Below are positions 41,617-51,665 of a stretch of 64,000 nucleotides of DNA, piece after piece. The DNA is from Micropterix aruncella. Lineage: Eukaryota > Arthropoda > Insecta > Lepidoptera > Micropterigidae. A program made the position numbers and the translations under genes. The stretch spans positions 18,312,154 to 18,376,153 of the forward strand of contig OX155963.1 of the NCBI GenBank assembly GCA_944548615.1, written 5' to 3'. Within the stretch, counting starts at the first letter, position 1. Each line of letters opens with the position of its first letter. The notes under the pieces were generated by a model. It had not been told where the DNA came from and did not search any database. It saw nothing but the letters and a program-made list of their open reading frames with translations.

Positions 41617-42703
41617 GTAGCTTTATTCGGGAGCTAATGGCAACTAGTTGCAGTTTGGCAACTAGACCCAGTATAGGGTCGGTCAAACGCACGGGTTAAC
41701 ACCCATCCGGCGGCCTCCACACAAAAGTGCGAACCAGGGTATGAAGTTGACCTGCGGGCCAGTCTCCACTATGAGTCAATTTTCGGGCGCACCTGGACGG
41801 TTTGCGCACCGTGTGGGGTCAGCCAATCGATTGTGTATTCCGACTAACAGCCGGGGGAGTTTGTAAACAGTAATGTTTCCTATAGAGCGGGAGTAGTTGT
41901 TAACCTTACGGCATTTGCTCTTGAAACGACTATTCGGCCACCTGATCCCGGGTGAACAGCCGGGAAAAAGATGCCGTGGTCCGCGATAGATTTGGTAGAC
42001 ACCGTACCATGGCTACGGAAGAGCCGGTCCACACGATGCGGTGCCGCACCGCAAAGATTTCGCCGAATGGGTGTACACACGTACAGTGCACGGCGCGGCG
42101 CCGCAACGTTACTACGACGCCGCAGTGGGCGAATAGTAATGTAGTTAATTGTACGTATAACTAGTGAAATGAGGTATCTTCTTCGTTGGTACTCATTTTA
42201 AACACTTCGATTAAAAAATAATAAAATACGTGAAAACAAATGAAACAGGCAAGCATGTACCCTCCTTCGACTGCACTTAACAACTGAGCGGTGCCGCTCC
42301 GGCGCATATTTCCGGTTTGCGTGCGGTGCGACGCCGGAACACACCGTGTGACATACCATGGGTATTTGTATGTAGGACGCCGTAGCGGCACCGGCCCTAA
42401 GGGAAAAGACCGCGCAAGCGACCTCGTTCCTGTAACCAGTCAGGAGGTAGGAGGTGTGTTGAAGGTTAATTCCAGACGGAGATATCCTTCCCAACTCGTA
42501 GTCAGGGGGCGAGGCTGCCGGTAGTTTACCTTTCCCGGTGCCTCGCTGTAAGGCGTTGGCCTTTGACGGGCGAGTGGCATAACTAGACAGTTGACTGTTT
42601 TCGTCCCAATTCTTCTACGCTCACCTCACGGGAGAAAGAACGATCCAATATCGTAAAATCTTCGCTTGTTGTAGTTGTCAGCTCTAGTTGTAGCTTTATT
42701 CGG
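41617..42703 (+). mobile_element. Rep-A copy A8, full length, 14-bp duplication, MITE inside
   Basis: Body 41631-42689, flanked by GTAGCTTTATTCGG at 41617-41630 and 42690-42703. Without the nested MITE and its duplication it is 679 bp, the same as A2. It starts GAGCTAATGGCAACTAGTTG and ends GTTGTAGTTGTCAGCTCTAG. This copy defines both family borders and shows that the family makes long target duplications, as LINE-mobilised elements do. Confidence 0.85.
42019..42401. mobile_element. MITE, 377 bp, AAG duplication, nested in Rep-A
   Basis: Ends AGCCGGTCCACACGATGCGG (42022) and the reverse complement AGGGCCGGTGCCGCTACGGC (ends 42398), flanked by AAG on both sides. Deleting 377 bp plus one AAG restores CTACGGAAGGGAAAAGACCG, the order seen in other Rep-A copies (CTACGTAAGGGAGAGGACCG). 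Both subterminal regions are GC-rich with GCGGTGCCGC-type palindromes; the centre is AT-rich. Superfamily unknown. Confidence 0.8.
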
Positions 42704-43414
42704 TGCTCCATCCATTGAAGACACCGATAATGCCGAGGTAGCCTCCGTAGAGGCGGTTCAGCACCCGAGCGCAAATTGCCAGAATGCCTCGCGCAATTCT
42801 ACTCCTAAATTATACGCCTGTTTGGGACGTAATGATCACTTGCGCGTTGATAATATCCTCGCCTGTCCATAAGGAAGGGAGCGGAGCGCGGTCGCCCGCG
42901 TGAAGAAAAGTAAAAAAAAGTTGCCAAAGTCTTGAGGGAGTCCGTCTCCCGCTATTCGCGCGAATAAAACCGAGGAGGGTTTCTATTACTTTTTAGTGCG
43001 TCCCGTTCACGAGTTGAAATTGCCGCGAAGGCTCTGTCGCCGAGTGATAAACGGCATAATCAGGAGAAGATCGCAGCGTTACTTACTTACAATTGCCGGG
43101 AGATACTAATTTGGAAATGTCCTAATACTTATACTAATAAGACAATTTCCGCTGAAGCAGTCAGGAAACAAAAAGCCAGAGCTTCGGAATAAGAAAGGAA
43201 TCCAATTGAATAAAAAAAAAACGCTTGTGTCTCCCCAACATTTCCCGGCAAATAGACGAGTACTGACTTCATGTGAGTATTAATTCATAGATAAAAACGA
43301 TGAGGGCCCTCTCCCGGCCGGCGGTCGAACCCGATTGGGTTCCATTGCGACGCCTCAGTTGGCGTGGTTCGTTTCTCGAGTAGCCTCGGGCGGCTCGGCG
43401 TTGAATTTAAATAT
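42704..43414. other. no gene seen; family D copy D4 at about 43220
   Basis: 42870-43080 is GC-richer without protein motifs. GTGTCTCCCCAACATTTCCC then GGCAAATAGACGAG at 43225-43260 is a family D core. Confidence 0.5.
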
Positions 43415-43735
43415 CATGACATATTCAAACCAAAATTTCACAATGTGATTTCGGCCCTACGACGCATCTGTGTACCGAATTTCAAGACTTTAAGTCTAAT
43501 ATTACGAGATTGAAATATTGAACTTAACGACTTGAAGTATGTCTAGTGCAATATTTGAAATATGACTGATGCGTTGCAACCACAACCTTTTCAACTATTA
43601 CCATCACCAAATGATGCCTGCATGCCAAATTTCAGCTCAATCGGATCAAGCGTTTGGGCGCTATCGTGGTGGAATACACAAAGACAGACTTCAATCTGTA
43701 AATTGTCGTAAGGGGAAGCCTGATTTAGATGGCCA
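43415..43735 (+). repeat. interspersed repeat family C, copy C3
   Basis: CAAACCAAAATTTCACAATG, CATCTGTGTACCGAATTTCA, AAATGATGCCTGCATGCC, AAGCGTTTGGGCGCTATCGT. The matching far end (GATATTTCCGTCTTCATCTC, GAGCGTTAACAATACTTTCC) lies at 44450-44495 after an AT-rich insert with no recognised gene. Confidence 0.7.
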
Positions 43736-44689
43736 AACAAAACTCGTTTTTCATGTTTTTTTTAAAAACTAAAATTGAAATATATTCACGAATCTCTTAC
43801 TCTGGAATTGATGATAGTCTGAGATTGCTGTAAATTTAAATAAACTTATTACTTTTGTTTAGAGAAAACTTTAAACGGGTTTTTCTCAAAATCATATTCT
43901 TCACTTTTGCGCCGTTGAAAAATAACTACTTTACGGATCGAGTTTTTCCAAAAACGAAATTCTCTTCTATATGAATCAAAAAAATACCATATAATTGTTT
44001 TTATATAATTTTTGAACTAGTTAGGCACAAAATTTTGAAGCAAAAAATCAATAAAAAAACATCTGTGAGAAATTAAAAAATTATAACTTTTAGTTACTTA
44101 TAAATAGTTTATCTACAAAATACATATGTAAAAATTTATATCTTAGTTATTTCGTTTTGTTACAGACAACATTACGCTCGGTATTACCGTCGAAAGCAGT
44201 TACCGTCATTTCTACAGTGGTTTCTAACATTTGCAATCTCAAAATAAAATCTCTACTATTACAAAAAATATTTTTATATTTCAAATGTTAATCAAACTGA
44301 TAGATTATTTTTCAAATTTATCTTTCAAATGTTAAGCAATATTGATCAGATTGACAACTTTTAGTTAAAAAAAAAACATGAAAATAGTTTTTTTTGCCTT
44401 CTAAACCACGCTCCCCTCTTAATAGTCTCAAAGGGGCTTAAAATTGATATTTCCGTCTTCATCTCGTTTTTTTAGAGCGTTAACAATACTTTCCTTTGTG
44501 GACGGTTGGCTGACCGGGTAAGTAATATAGCTACAATGGCATATTAACAATCATACCTCGATTTAAAATAAATTTCCATACAATGATATTTGATATCATT
44601 CTATATAATGATATTCTACTTTCCAGGCCCACCAACTATCCCTCTCAATCAAGTCAACCTCCTTCCCGAAAAGATATCACGCTCAAACT
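43736..44689. other. no gene seen; AT-rich filler between parts of copy C3
   Basis: Poly(A/T)-rich. GATATTTGATATCATTCTATATAATGATATTC near 44585-44615 is a loose palindrome. Confidence 0.45.
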
Positions 44690-44750
44690 CTTACCAAAAG
44701 CCCTTGGCTACTTGCCGGGGAAAGTTTTGGGGTGACACAATAGATTTTTT
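44690..44750 (-). repeat. repeat family D, copy D5
   Basis: CTTGGCTACTTGCCGGGGAA then AGTTTTGGGGTGACACAA, the cleanest reading of the family core in the window. Confidence 0.75.
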
Positions 44751-45014
44751 AGCACTTAAACTTTCGGAAGCCAGTCATTCCACACAAAATTTTCGAAACC
44801 CTCGAAAATTTGTTTGTAGAAGGTGTGTGCAAGCATACTAATATATGTATAAGAGTGGCTTATTTAATGTCAGGCTTCAATGACAGGCTTTCACCACAAT
44901 GGAGGGGAAAATAGAGCCGATAATTGAATAATTACGGATATAATACGAATAATAATTTCGAACGGCGTAAGTTATAATCGGCATAAGAACATGTTTTTTA
45001 AAGAATTATGTATC

Positions 45015-46667
45015 TACACTTGCGAGCAACTAAATCGACTCACCCCCTCAGTTCGGATAAAAACTAGTTTTTTTTTAAAATGACTAACCGGATGTACACC
45101 AAATATATACTTTTATAAAAACATAATTATTTATCTTTCTAATAACACATTTTTTATAAAAATCGGTTCAGAACTTTTTAAAATAATAATAACTGAACGC
45201 AAGTATTGGAAAGTACGCTATTCGTCGCAAAAAGTTTTCGCGTCTTAATCACTCATAAATCCTCCCGGAACAGGATTATTTTTAGCAGTCACTTGTCAGT
45301 ATGTAGTTGACGTGAAAAAATCTCCGTAAGCCAAACTCACTATTATCGTAAAAGTATGGATACTACACCAAAAAAACCGCTCAGGTCATTGCTTTATTGC
45401 AGCAGGGTCTTAGTCAACGTACAGTTGCTCGTCAAGTGGAATTTAGTCAGTCTCCTTGCTCAAGAGTAAAAAGGAGGTTTGAACAAACTGGTACCATCAA
45501 TCGGAGACCAAATAGCAGCCGGTTCCGATGCGCTTCTGAGAGAGACGACCGTTACATCTCTTCGACGTTACTGCAGAATCGCGACCTCGCTGGCGTTAAT
45601 GTACAGCAGGAGCTGAGACAAGTTCAAGGGGTAGCTGTCAGTCAGTGAACGATCAAAAGACGCTTGAAAAAATCCAACCTCGTTCCAAAAAGACCTGTCA
45701 CAGGCCATAAATTGACCACACGCCACCAGCAAGCGCGCCTTTAATTTTCTCGAGAGGACGTCAGTTGGAGCATATAGCAATGGCGGTCAGTTTTATTTAA
45801 TGACGAAAGCAGAATGTCTCTGTATGGCAGTCACAGAATAGGCTGGGTCTCCAGGCGTCCAGGTGAGTGATTTTCGCAGTGCTGCTTCGCTGTAACAGTC
45901 TCCTACGGCGGCGTTTCCTGCATGGTGTGGGCTGGCATTTCTTTAGAAGGAAGGTCCAACATCGTTTTCGTGCCAGGGGGAGGTCGGAGAGAATGGCTGA
46001 ATGCTGAACACTATATCAAATTATTGTCCTGGATTATGTCATACCGTATGATGGATTTATTGGAGAAAACTCTGTTTAATACATGATAATGCACGGTGTC
46101 ACACATCGTGTATCACTCGGCGATTCTTAGATGAAAATGGTTTGGAGACGATGGACTGGCCAGATCTCAGTCCAGACATGAATCCCATTGAGAATTTGTG
46201 AAACGAGCTGAAACGAAGAGTCCGAGCTAGAAATCCGGCAACTTCTAATATCTACGAGCTCAAGACAGCGTTGTTAGAGGAATGGGATGGTATTCCTCAA
46301 GACTTGACAAAAAATCTGATCAGGACGTTGAGGAGCCGCATGCGAGCTGTCATCTGGGCAAGGGGGGGTAACACTAAATATAAATTTATTTAGCGTTCCT
46401 TCTTAGGTTTGCATTTTCCGTTTTAATTTAATTTTAAGTATCTCCAGTTTTCTTCTCCTGAACATTGATTTGACTCCCCTTTTTGAATATTCTTTAATAA
46501 TAAAAAGAAACCTAAGCGAATTTTTATGATGATATTAACGGACAGCTAACAAACAAGGGTTTTAAAATATTGATATATAATTGTATGGATCTACTTAGCC
46601 ATTTCTGAAAAAAAAATTTTTTTTTCCGCACTGACGGGGTGAGTCGATTTAGTTGCTCGCAAGTGTA
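45015..46667 (+). mobile_element. Tc1-type transposon, complete ends, TA duplication
   Basis: Body 45017-46665 (1,649 bp). The ends CACTTGCGAGCAACTAAATC are exact inverted repeats for at least 30 bp and match about 38 of 40, with TA on each side. It contains one transposase pseudogene in the + direction. The near-identical ends suggest a relatively recent insertion, but the gene is damaged. Confidence 0.93.
45356..46393 (+). pseudogene. Tc1-type transposase, several stops and frameshifts
   Basis: Starts ATG GAT ACT ACA CCA; a one-base loss in the following A-run shifts the frame before TAQVIALLQQG. Then comes the paired-like HTH region (GLSQRTVARQVEFSQS, TGTINRRPNSSRFRCASERD, VQQELRQVQGVAVS), a stop at 45645, and VLFNDESRMSLYGS with the first catalytic Asp. 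GGRREWLNAEHYI and HDNARCHT (second Asp) follow, then DLSPDMNPIENL (the Glu of DD34E), ELKRRVRARNPAT, ALLEEWDGIPQDL and the end RARGGNTKYKFI. Further stops lie in the middle and frames change near 46080. About 345 codons, the normal Tc1 length. All three catalytic positions survive as sequence, but the frame does not. Confidence 0.9.
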
Positions 46668-47165
46668 GTTATAAGTTCATGCTGTTACTTACCTAAATAA
46701 ATAAAATAAAAAATAAAAAATACGAAAATCGCCGAACGGCGTGCGCTGCCACCCAGGGGTTAAAGCGTTGAATGTATATACAATTATATAAGTGTATGCC
46801 TTGCGGGAAAAACTGCGAAGCTAAATTGAAATAGCGTATCTGTTCTGTATATGTAGAAATACGCAGCTAACAATATTTTATTTATTTTTGCAACACTGGA
46901 TGCTATTGTCCTTCTTCTTTATGGGTCTCTTTTTCTTTAGAGCCATTGTCTCAGGTTCTTCGGCTAAGTGCTCCCGCCTATTCCTAGACCTCTTCATATT
47001 GCCGTTGATGAGTCATAGAAGGTGGTATTTAAGGTCTGTCATAACGTGGAAATTCGTGAGCAGTTCCAATTTTAACTGTCCTGGTAAGGAAAGTATTGTG
47101 GACGCACTTCTGCGTGTCTGTGTGTCTGCCTTTGTGTATTCCTTCACCATAGCGTCCTTTCCCCA
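46668..47165 (-). repeat. intergenic, then family C copy C4 (far end only)
   Basis: 46980-47165 reversed matches the end of family C: TCCTTCACCATAGCGTCC, a GTGTCTGTGTGTCTGCC tract, GTAAGGAAAGTATTGTGGAC. No gene seen in 46668-46980. Confidence 0.55.
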
Positions 47166-47310
47166 ATCACCCCTCTTTGACTCTCTCTCCCTTCTCTTCC
47201 CCAACCCTCTCTTCCTACCACCACCTTAACTCACCCCTCACCCACCTCACTCCAACAAATACCGCCTACACCCGCCCATCCGTCACCCCCCTCCCCAGCA
47301 TTTCACTATC
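47155..47310. repeat. C-rich, G-poor tract
   Basis: About 150 bp of pyrimidine- and C-rich sequence (CTCTCTCCCTTCTCTTCCCC, CACCCCTCACCCACCTCAC), like 20745-21052. It directly follows a family C end. Confidence 0.7.
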
Positions 47311-47334
47311 AGATAACACTATCATTTTTTAATT

Positions 47335-47612
47335 TTTCCCTTTTAATGACATATCTACAGACCGAGAGCTTTTTTTAGACACGTCAACCAAATTTTTACT
47401 CATAGACGTTCTCTCAATTTGGCGGTTAACAGAAAAATACGTTTATTTTTTTATTTTATTTTTGTCTTGTAATGACTTTTTTCTTTTTTCTGTTTTGATG
47501 ACACATCTACAGACCGAGAGATTTTTTTACATAACTTAAATAAATTTTTACACTAAGCCGTTCTCTTAACATGGCGGTTACAAAAAAACACGTTTCAAAT
47601 AATGTATAGATC
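47335..47612 (+). repeat. direct duplication, about 155-bp unit
   Basis: ATCTACAGACCGAGAGCTTT...CGTTCTCTCAATTTGGCGGTTA at 47350-47430 recurs as ATCTACAGACCGAGAGATTT...CGTTCTCTTAACATGGCGGTTA at 47507-47580. The end (GGTTACAAAAAAACACGTTTCAAATAA) also matches 61235-61290. Non-coding. Confidence 0.7.
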
Positions 47613-48137
47613 ATATCTTTTTAATCTCTTAGTTTTACTTATAAAGAAAAAATGCTGGAATCGTAGGCGCAACCAATTTCAAATAATAAAAGATATGGGT
47701 AAAAGAAATAATTCCACCATTTCTAACACCCTCTTGATCGCATTCTCCTTTGTCGCGCCTTCCGCCGGAATAAAGGAACAATTCACTCAGTCCTTTCCGC
47801 TTTTCCATTCCTGTAATTTTCAATCTACCGACTGTCCCTTCGTCGCCGTCCGACCTCAACTCAATTCTTCCGACCCACCGGGCGCGTCGAGAAAAAACCC
47901 TGCCACCTCGCAACGCCCGCGACCCGCCGCTCTTTGAACTGCGATTATAATTTAATATTAAATTGGGAATAATCCTGGATAACGTTAAATTAAAGTCACG
48001 GTGAAATGTATATACGTGTAGATAAGTTGTTGTTTGTTTGCAACCGCCGTTGACCAGGGTAGACTAGATCGGCGCGAATGAATTTTGAATATCCGCCGAA
48101 CACACTACACTCACTGTATCATTGAGAATATTTTATA
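47613..48137. other. no gene recognised
   Basis: Overlapping frames on both strands at 47602-47937 (111 and 92 codons) contain no known motif. Confidence 0.4.
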
Positions 48138-48284
48138 TACAGTGGAACTTCTCATAACGAGCATAATTCGTTTCAGACTCTTACTGGTTAAGCGAAACAA
48201 TTTTTCCCATACTCGTTATGACAGGCACGAGTACTCGTTATGAGGAATTACTGCAAATTACTCGTTATTAGAGGTTCCACTGTA
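48138..48284. mobile_element. Tigger/pogo-like MITE, 143 bp, TA duplication
   Basis: Ends CAGTGGAACTTCTCATAACG and the reverse complement CAGTGGAACCTCTAATAACG, flanked by TA. CAGTRGAACCTC-type ends are typical of Tigger/pogo elements. Internal ACTCGTTATGA motifs repeat four times. Confidence 0.8.
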
Positions 48285-48530
48285 TATGTATATAAAATCG
48301 AATGCAGCTGTGGTTTAGCCTACGTTATACAAACGAAACGGGTCATTGCCACCGACTAATGGAACACATCAAAACTGTTAAAAACGTTCAGCGAGAAAAA
48401 ACGGCGATCTGCGAACAAATATATTGGATAGCGGAACTAACCACTGGGTACAGTTTCAAGATCTCATTGTTCTATCCAAATAACCATTTTACTTTCCTCG
48501 CATGATCCGGGAAGTACATTGGCTACCCTC
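48285..48530 (+). pseudogene. Penelope-like element GIY-YIG endonuclease fragment
   Basis: Reading across three frames: YKIECSCGLAYVIQTKRVIAT, then RLMEHIKTVKNVQREKTAIC then E, then ILDSGTNHWVQFQDLIVLSK, then FYFPRMIREVHWLP. This is the C-terminal GIY-YIG-type nuclease of Penelope-like retroelements (family pattern: YKI.C.CG..Y.GQT.R....R..EH, C.H.....H.......L, YFPR.IRE). The reverse transcriptase that should precede it is absent; the Tigger-like MITE sits at the break. At least two frameshifts. Confidence 0.65.
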
Positions 48531-50985
48531 TGTAGGTTGTATCTAACGTTGAGATATCACGTATCTCCATACTATTGACAATGAAAATCAACAATTAAAA
48601 AACTGCTAGCGCCATTCAGACCGTGAGACGCGCAAGATATTCTGTGGCCTTCGAAAATCAACCAAATTCCCCTAAATTTCACATGCCAAAATGTCTCCCT
48701 TCTTTGCCTGACTTGGAACCCGGCATTAAAAGTATGGTATCTCTAATTATTCAATAATATAAGCCTAATTTTTCAGTATATTAAGCCCAATTATTTAATA
48801 TCTTTACAAAGTCGGAGACAGATTTCTGGCTTGCGCTATTCCTGGGTTTGATGGACGGGCTCAGAGGTCATTTATTTGTCGGCAGAAGAAGCGCCCGCCC
48901 GTAATTCTCGTCCGGCTCCGGGAATTCCTCGCCAGGCGTTGCGAAAATTACATGAGAATCTTGTCGCCTCAGGGGCTAATTTATCGCTAAATCTCCCTCG
49001 CAAATTCAACTTTGCGCCCACTTTGAACAATACATTTTTCTTTTGTCACGTTAGTGAGAGGGGGAGGGAGGGGGCACAAAGCACGACCAAACTTTACACT
49101 TAGGAAAACTGCTCTTATTTCAAAGTTTTACTTGCATGGCGATAATTGCGTAACTGAGACGAAATCTCCTGTAGATACGGAGAGTGAGATGAGATACACA
49201 ATGAAATATCTCTATCAGTTCTCTGCAGTCTTCCAATCTGATATCGATTTGATAGACCTAAAGTTATAAAAAAAATAGGCATCGCTTAAGGCTTCAAGTT
49301 TAATAACTTTTATAGTTGCCGTCACATTTTCTAGGATATATAGAAAGGTAAATATGTGATGTCCGTAAATACATGTAATTTATGTTAGCAAAATCTTCAA
49401 CATTACAGAAATACTAAGTGGTTAATGGTTGATATAATAAGTAGGTGCCTTAAGAATATTAATTTTCATACATTACATTTTCGTTTGTCAAAATAATTGA
49501 GTTAGGTAGTCAGTCTCGTTACTACTCTTTACTGGACATATATAGGTAGTCAAGAATTTAACAACTACATTGTCAAACTATAAATATAAATAATCAAAAT
49601 CGAAGCCTAGTATTGAAAGTAGTCAGTAATTCGAAAAGATACGTAGTAAAATTATTCATCGTAATATTCAAATTGTCAGTAAAATGTTAAATAATCAAAT
49701 TAAAGCTACGCCATGCATTTAAAAACAAAAAGTACAAACATAAGACTATATATAATAATCAGACAATAAGGCTCCACTTTTTTAAGTAATTTAAATGGGC
49801 ACAATATTTGAAAAATCATGGCCCTCAAATTCGGCCCGATTATAGAAAGGGTGGCCATTTAGCATCTATTTGATGTTTTATTTTAATTTTATGTCCTCTA
49901 GCTGTTTTAAATTTGTAGGGATTATAGAATTTAATACTAAGGTACAAGTAGCTTTTCTGTACTTTTGCCAGTCGTATTCGGGGTACACATAAAAGGGAGG
50001 TAACGCGGGTATGATGCGAGTGAATGTCTGCATTAATTGCAGTTTCTGCGAGGTGCTGTCTACTATACATTAAACACTAGTATATGAACGCTGAATACAT
50101 AGTCATTTAAGGTTTAATACTTTATTCATTTATTTTTTGTACATTTAGTCCCATTGTTATCAATGTTATAAGTAACTCGGAAAAATTAAACACCGAAATG
50201 CAGCTAATTCTCCTTGCCCACCTAACTAGGACTAAACTGTCCCGTATCTAGGCGGGTCAGAGTAAATAATTAAAATAAGTAATACAACTTATGTACCAAT
50301 TAGCCTAATTAACGTAAAAAACTTTTTATTTTTATAATTAATGAATGTACTTAATTAAGATTGAATAATATATATAATAATAAATAAATAACACTATAAT
50401 ACAAATCAAAATACTAAATTTGTAAGAATAATACGTTGTAGGTAATACAATATGGCAAAATAAACATATACGTAAATACGATTTCAATAAATAATTAATG
50501 CTATATTATGAATAAACATATTTATAATTAATTAAAGGGAACCTCTGATCTTGCGGCAAACACCCAGTTTGACTGCGACACCGTGCTTAGAAGCAGCGCA
50601 AAAAGTATTTAAATCGGATATTTAAACAAAATTGCCAGGTATGTTACTTGTGTTTATTTTTGAGTATTCTATGTTATTATCTCAACTAATTCGTTATTGC
50701 GTGTTTACCTGGCAGTGATTGGGTTGTATTTTTTTCACTTGTCGCAAACTTTTGAGGTTAGTTCAAAAACACGTGCCCACTTTCGGGCCCCCTTCGGGCG
50801 AGTTTAGTAATTTAATTTATAATATTTTGTTTTTAGCCTTTTCTCATTTTTTTTACCAAACATTATTTAAAAGCATCAAATCAAGCGTCTGAAGGTAAAA
50901 TAGTGGCTGTACGTTATTCATAAAAAAATGTGTGTGTCAGCTCAGACACGCGGCTGGAGTTTCTTTTTAAGTGCGATTATCATTG
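48531..50985. other. no gene seen
   Basis: 48870-49030 is GC-richer (GCCCGCCCGTAATTCTCG, CCTCGCCAGGCGTTGCG) but without a recognisable protein. The rest is AT-rich, with frames under 80 codons. Confidence 0.45.
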
Positions 50986-50989
50986 AATA

Positions 50990-51665
50990 TAAAATAGGCA
51001 AAAGTGGTAAATTGATTGACTGATTGATTGATCGATCGATCAATCATCAATCATTAACCACCAATCAATCAATCAATTATCAATCATTAATCAATCAATC
51101 AAGCACCATCGATCAATCATCATTCATCATTGAAGAATATTTACAAATTTAACGTCAACACAAATCGTCGAGGTCACAACAAAAAACTTAACCTTGCAAA
51201 ATTTGAATCTAATCCTCGAACGTTCTGCAAAATAGAGTGGTGGACATGTGGAATAAACAACCACTTAAAGTGGTTATTGTAAGCTCTGTCAATCAATTTA
51301 AAAACAAACTCGATTTGTACCTAAAGACTTGTTAATATTGACTATATTATATTGTTAATAATGTTTAGCTTTACAAGATCTGATCTGGACGTATCAGAAA
51401 AGCTGCCTGTCCAAAATAAATAATAATAATAATAATAATAATAATAATCAATCATCATCAGCCAGTCACCATCAATCAATCATCATCTATCAATCATAAT
51501 CAATCAATCATAATCAATCAATCATTAATCAAACATCAATCAATCAATCGTCAATCAATCATCAATCAATGAATCCATCATCAATCAATCATGCCCAATC
51601 AATCATCAATAAATCATCATCAATCAATGATCATCGATCAATCATCATCAATCAATCCTCGTAAG
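50990..51665. repeat. (ATCA)n / (TCAA)n satellite in two blocks
   Basis: Degenerate AATCAATCAATCATCA repeats at about 51015-51135 and 51450-51660. The left edge is inverted (GATTGACTGATTGATTGATC), so a GATCGATCGATC turn near 51031-51042 is a local palindrome. A LINE 3' end separates the blocks. Confidence 0.9.
51140..51450 (+). mobile_element. LINE 3' end (CR1/L2-like) with (AAT)n tail
   Basis: VVDMWNKQPLKVVIVSSVNQ then FKNKLDLYLKTC-stop at 51236-51331 is the usual C-terminus of CR1/L2/Jockey-type reverse transcriptases (W..LP..V....S...FK..LD..L). It is followed by 90 bp of 3' UTR and an (AAT)n tail (51418-51449). Upstream frame closed. It sits inside the (ATCA)n satellite. Confidence 0.7.

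Noticed and set aside
47602..47937. Overlapping frames of 111 and 92 codons on opposite strands
   Set aside because: Neither shows a known motif, and low-complexity base composition explains both.
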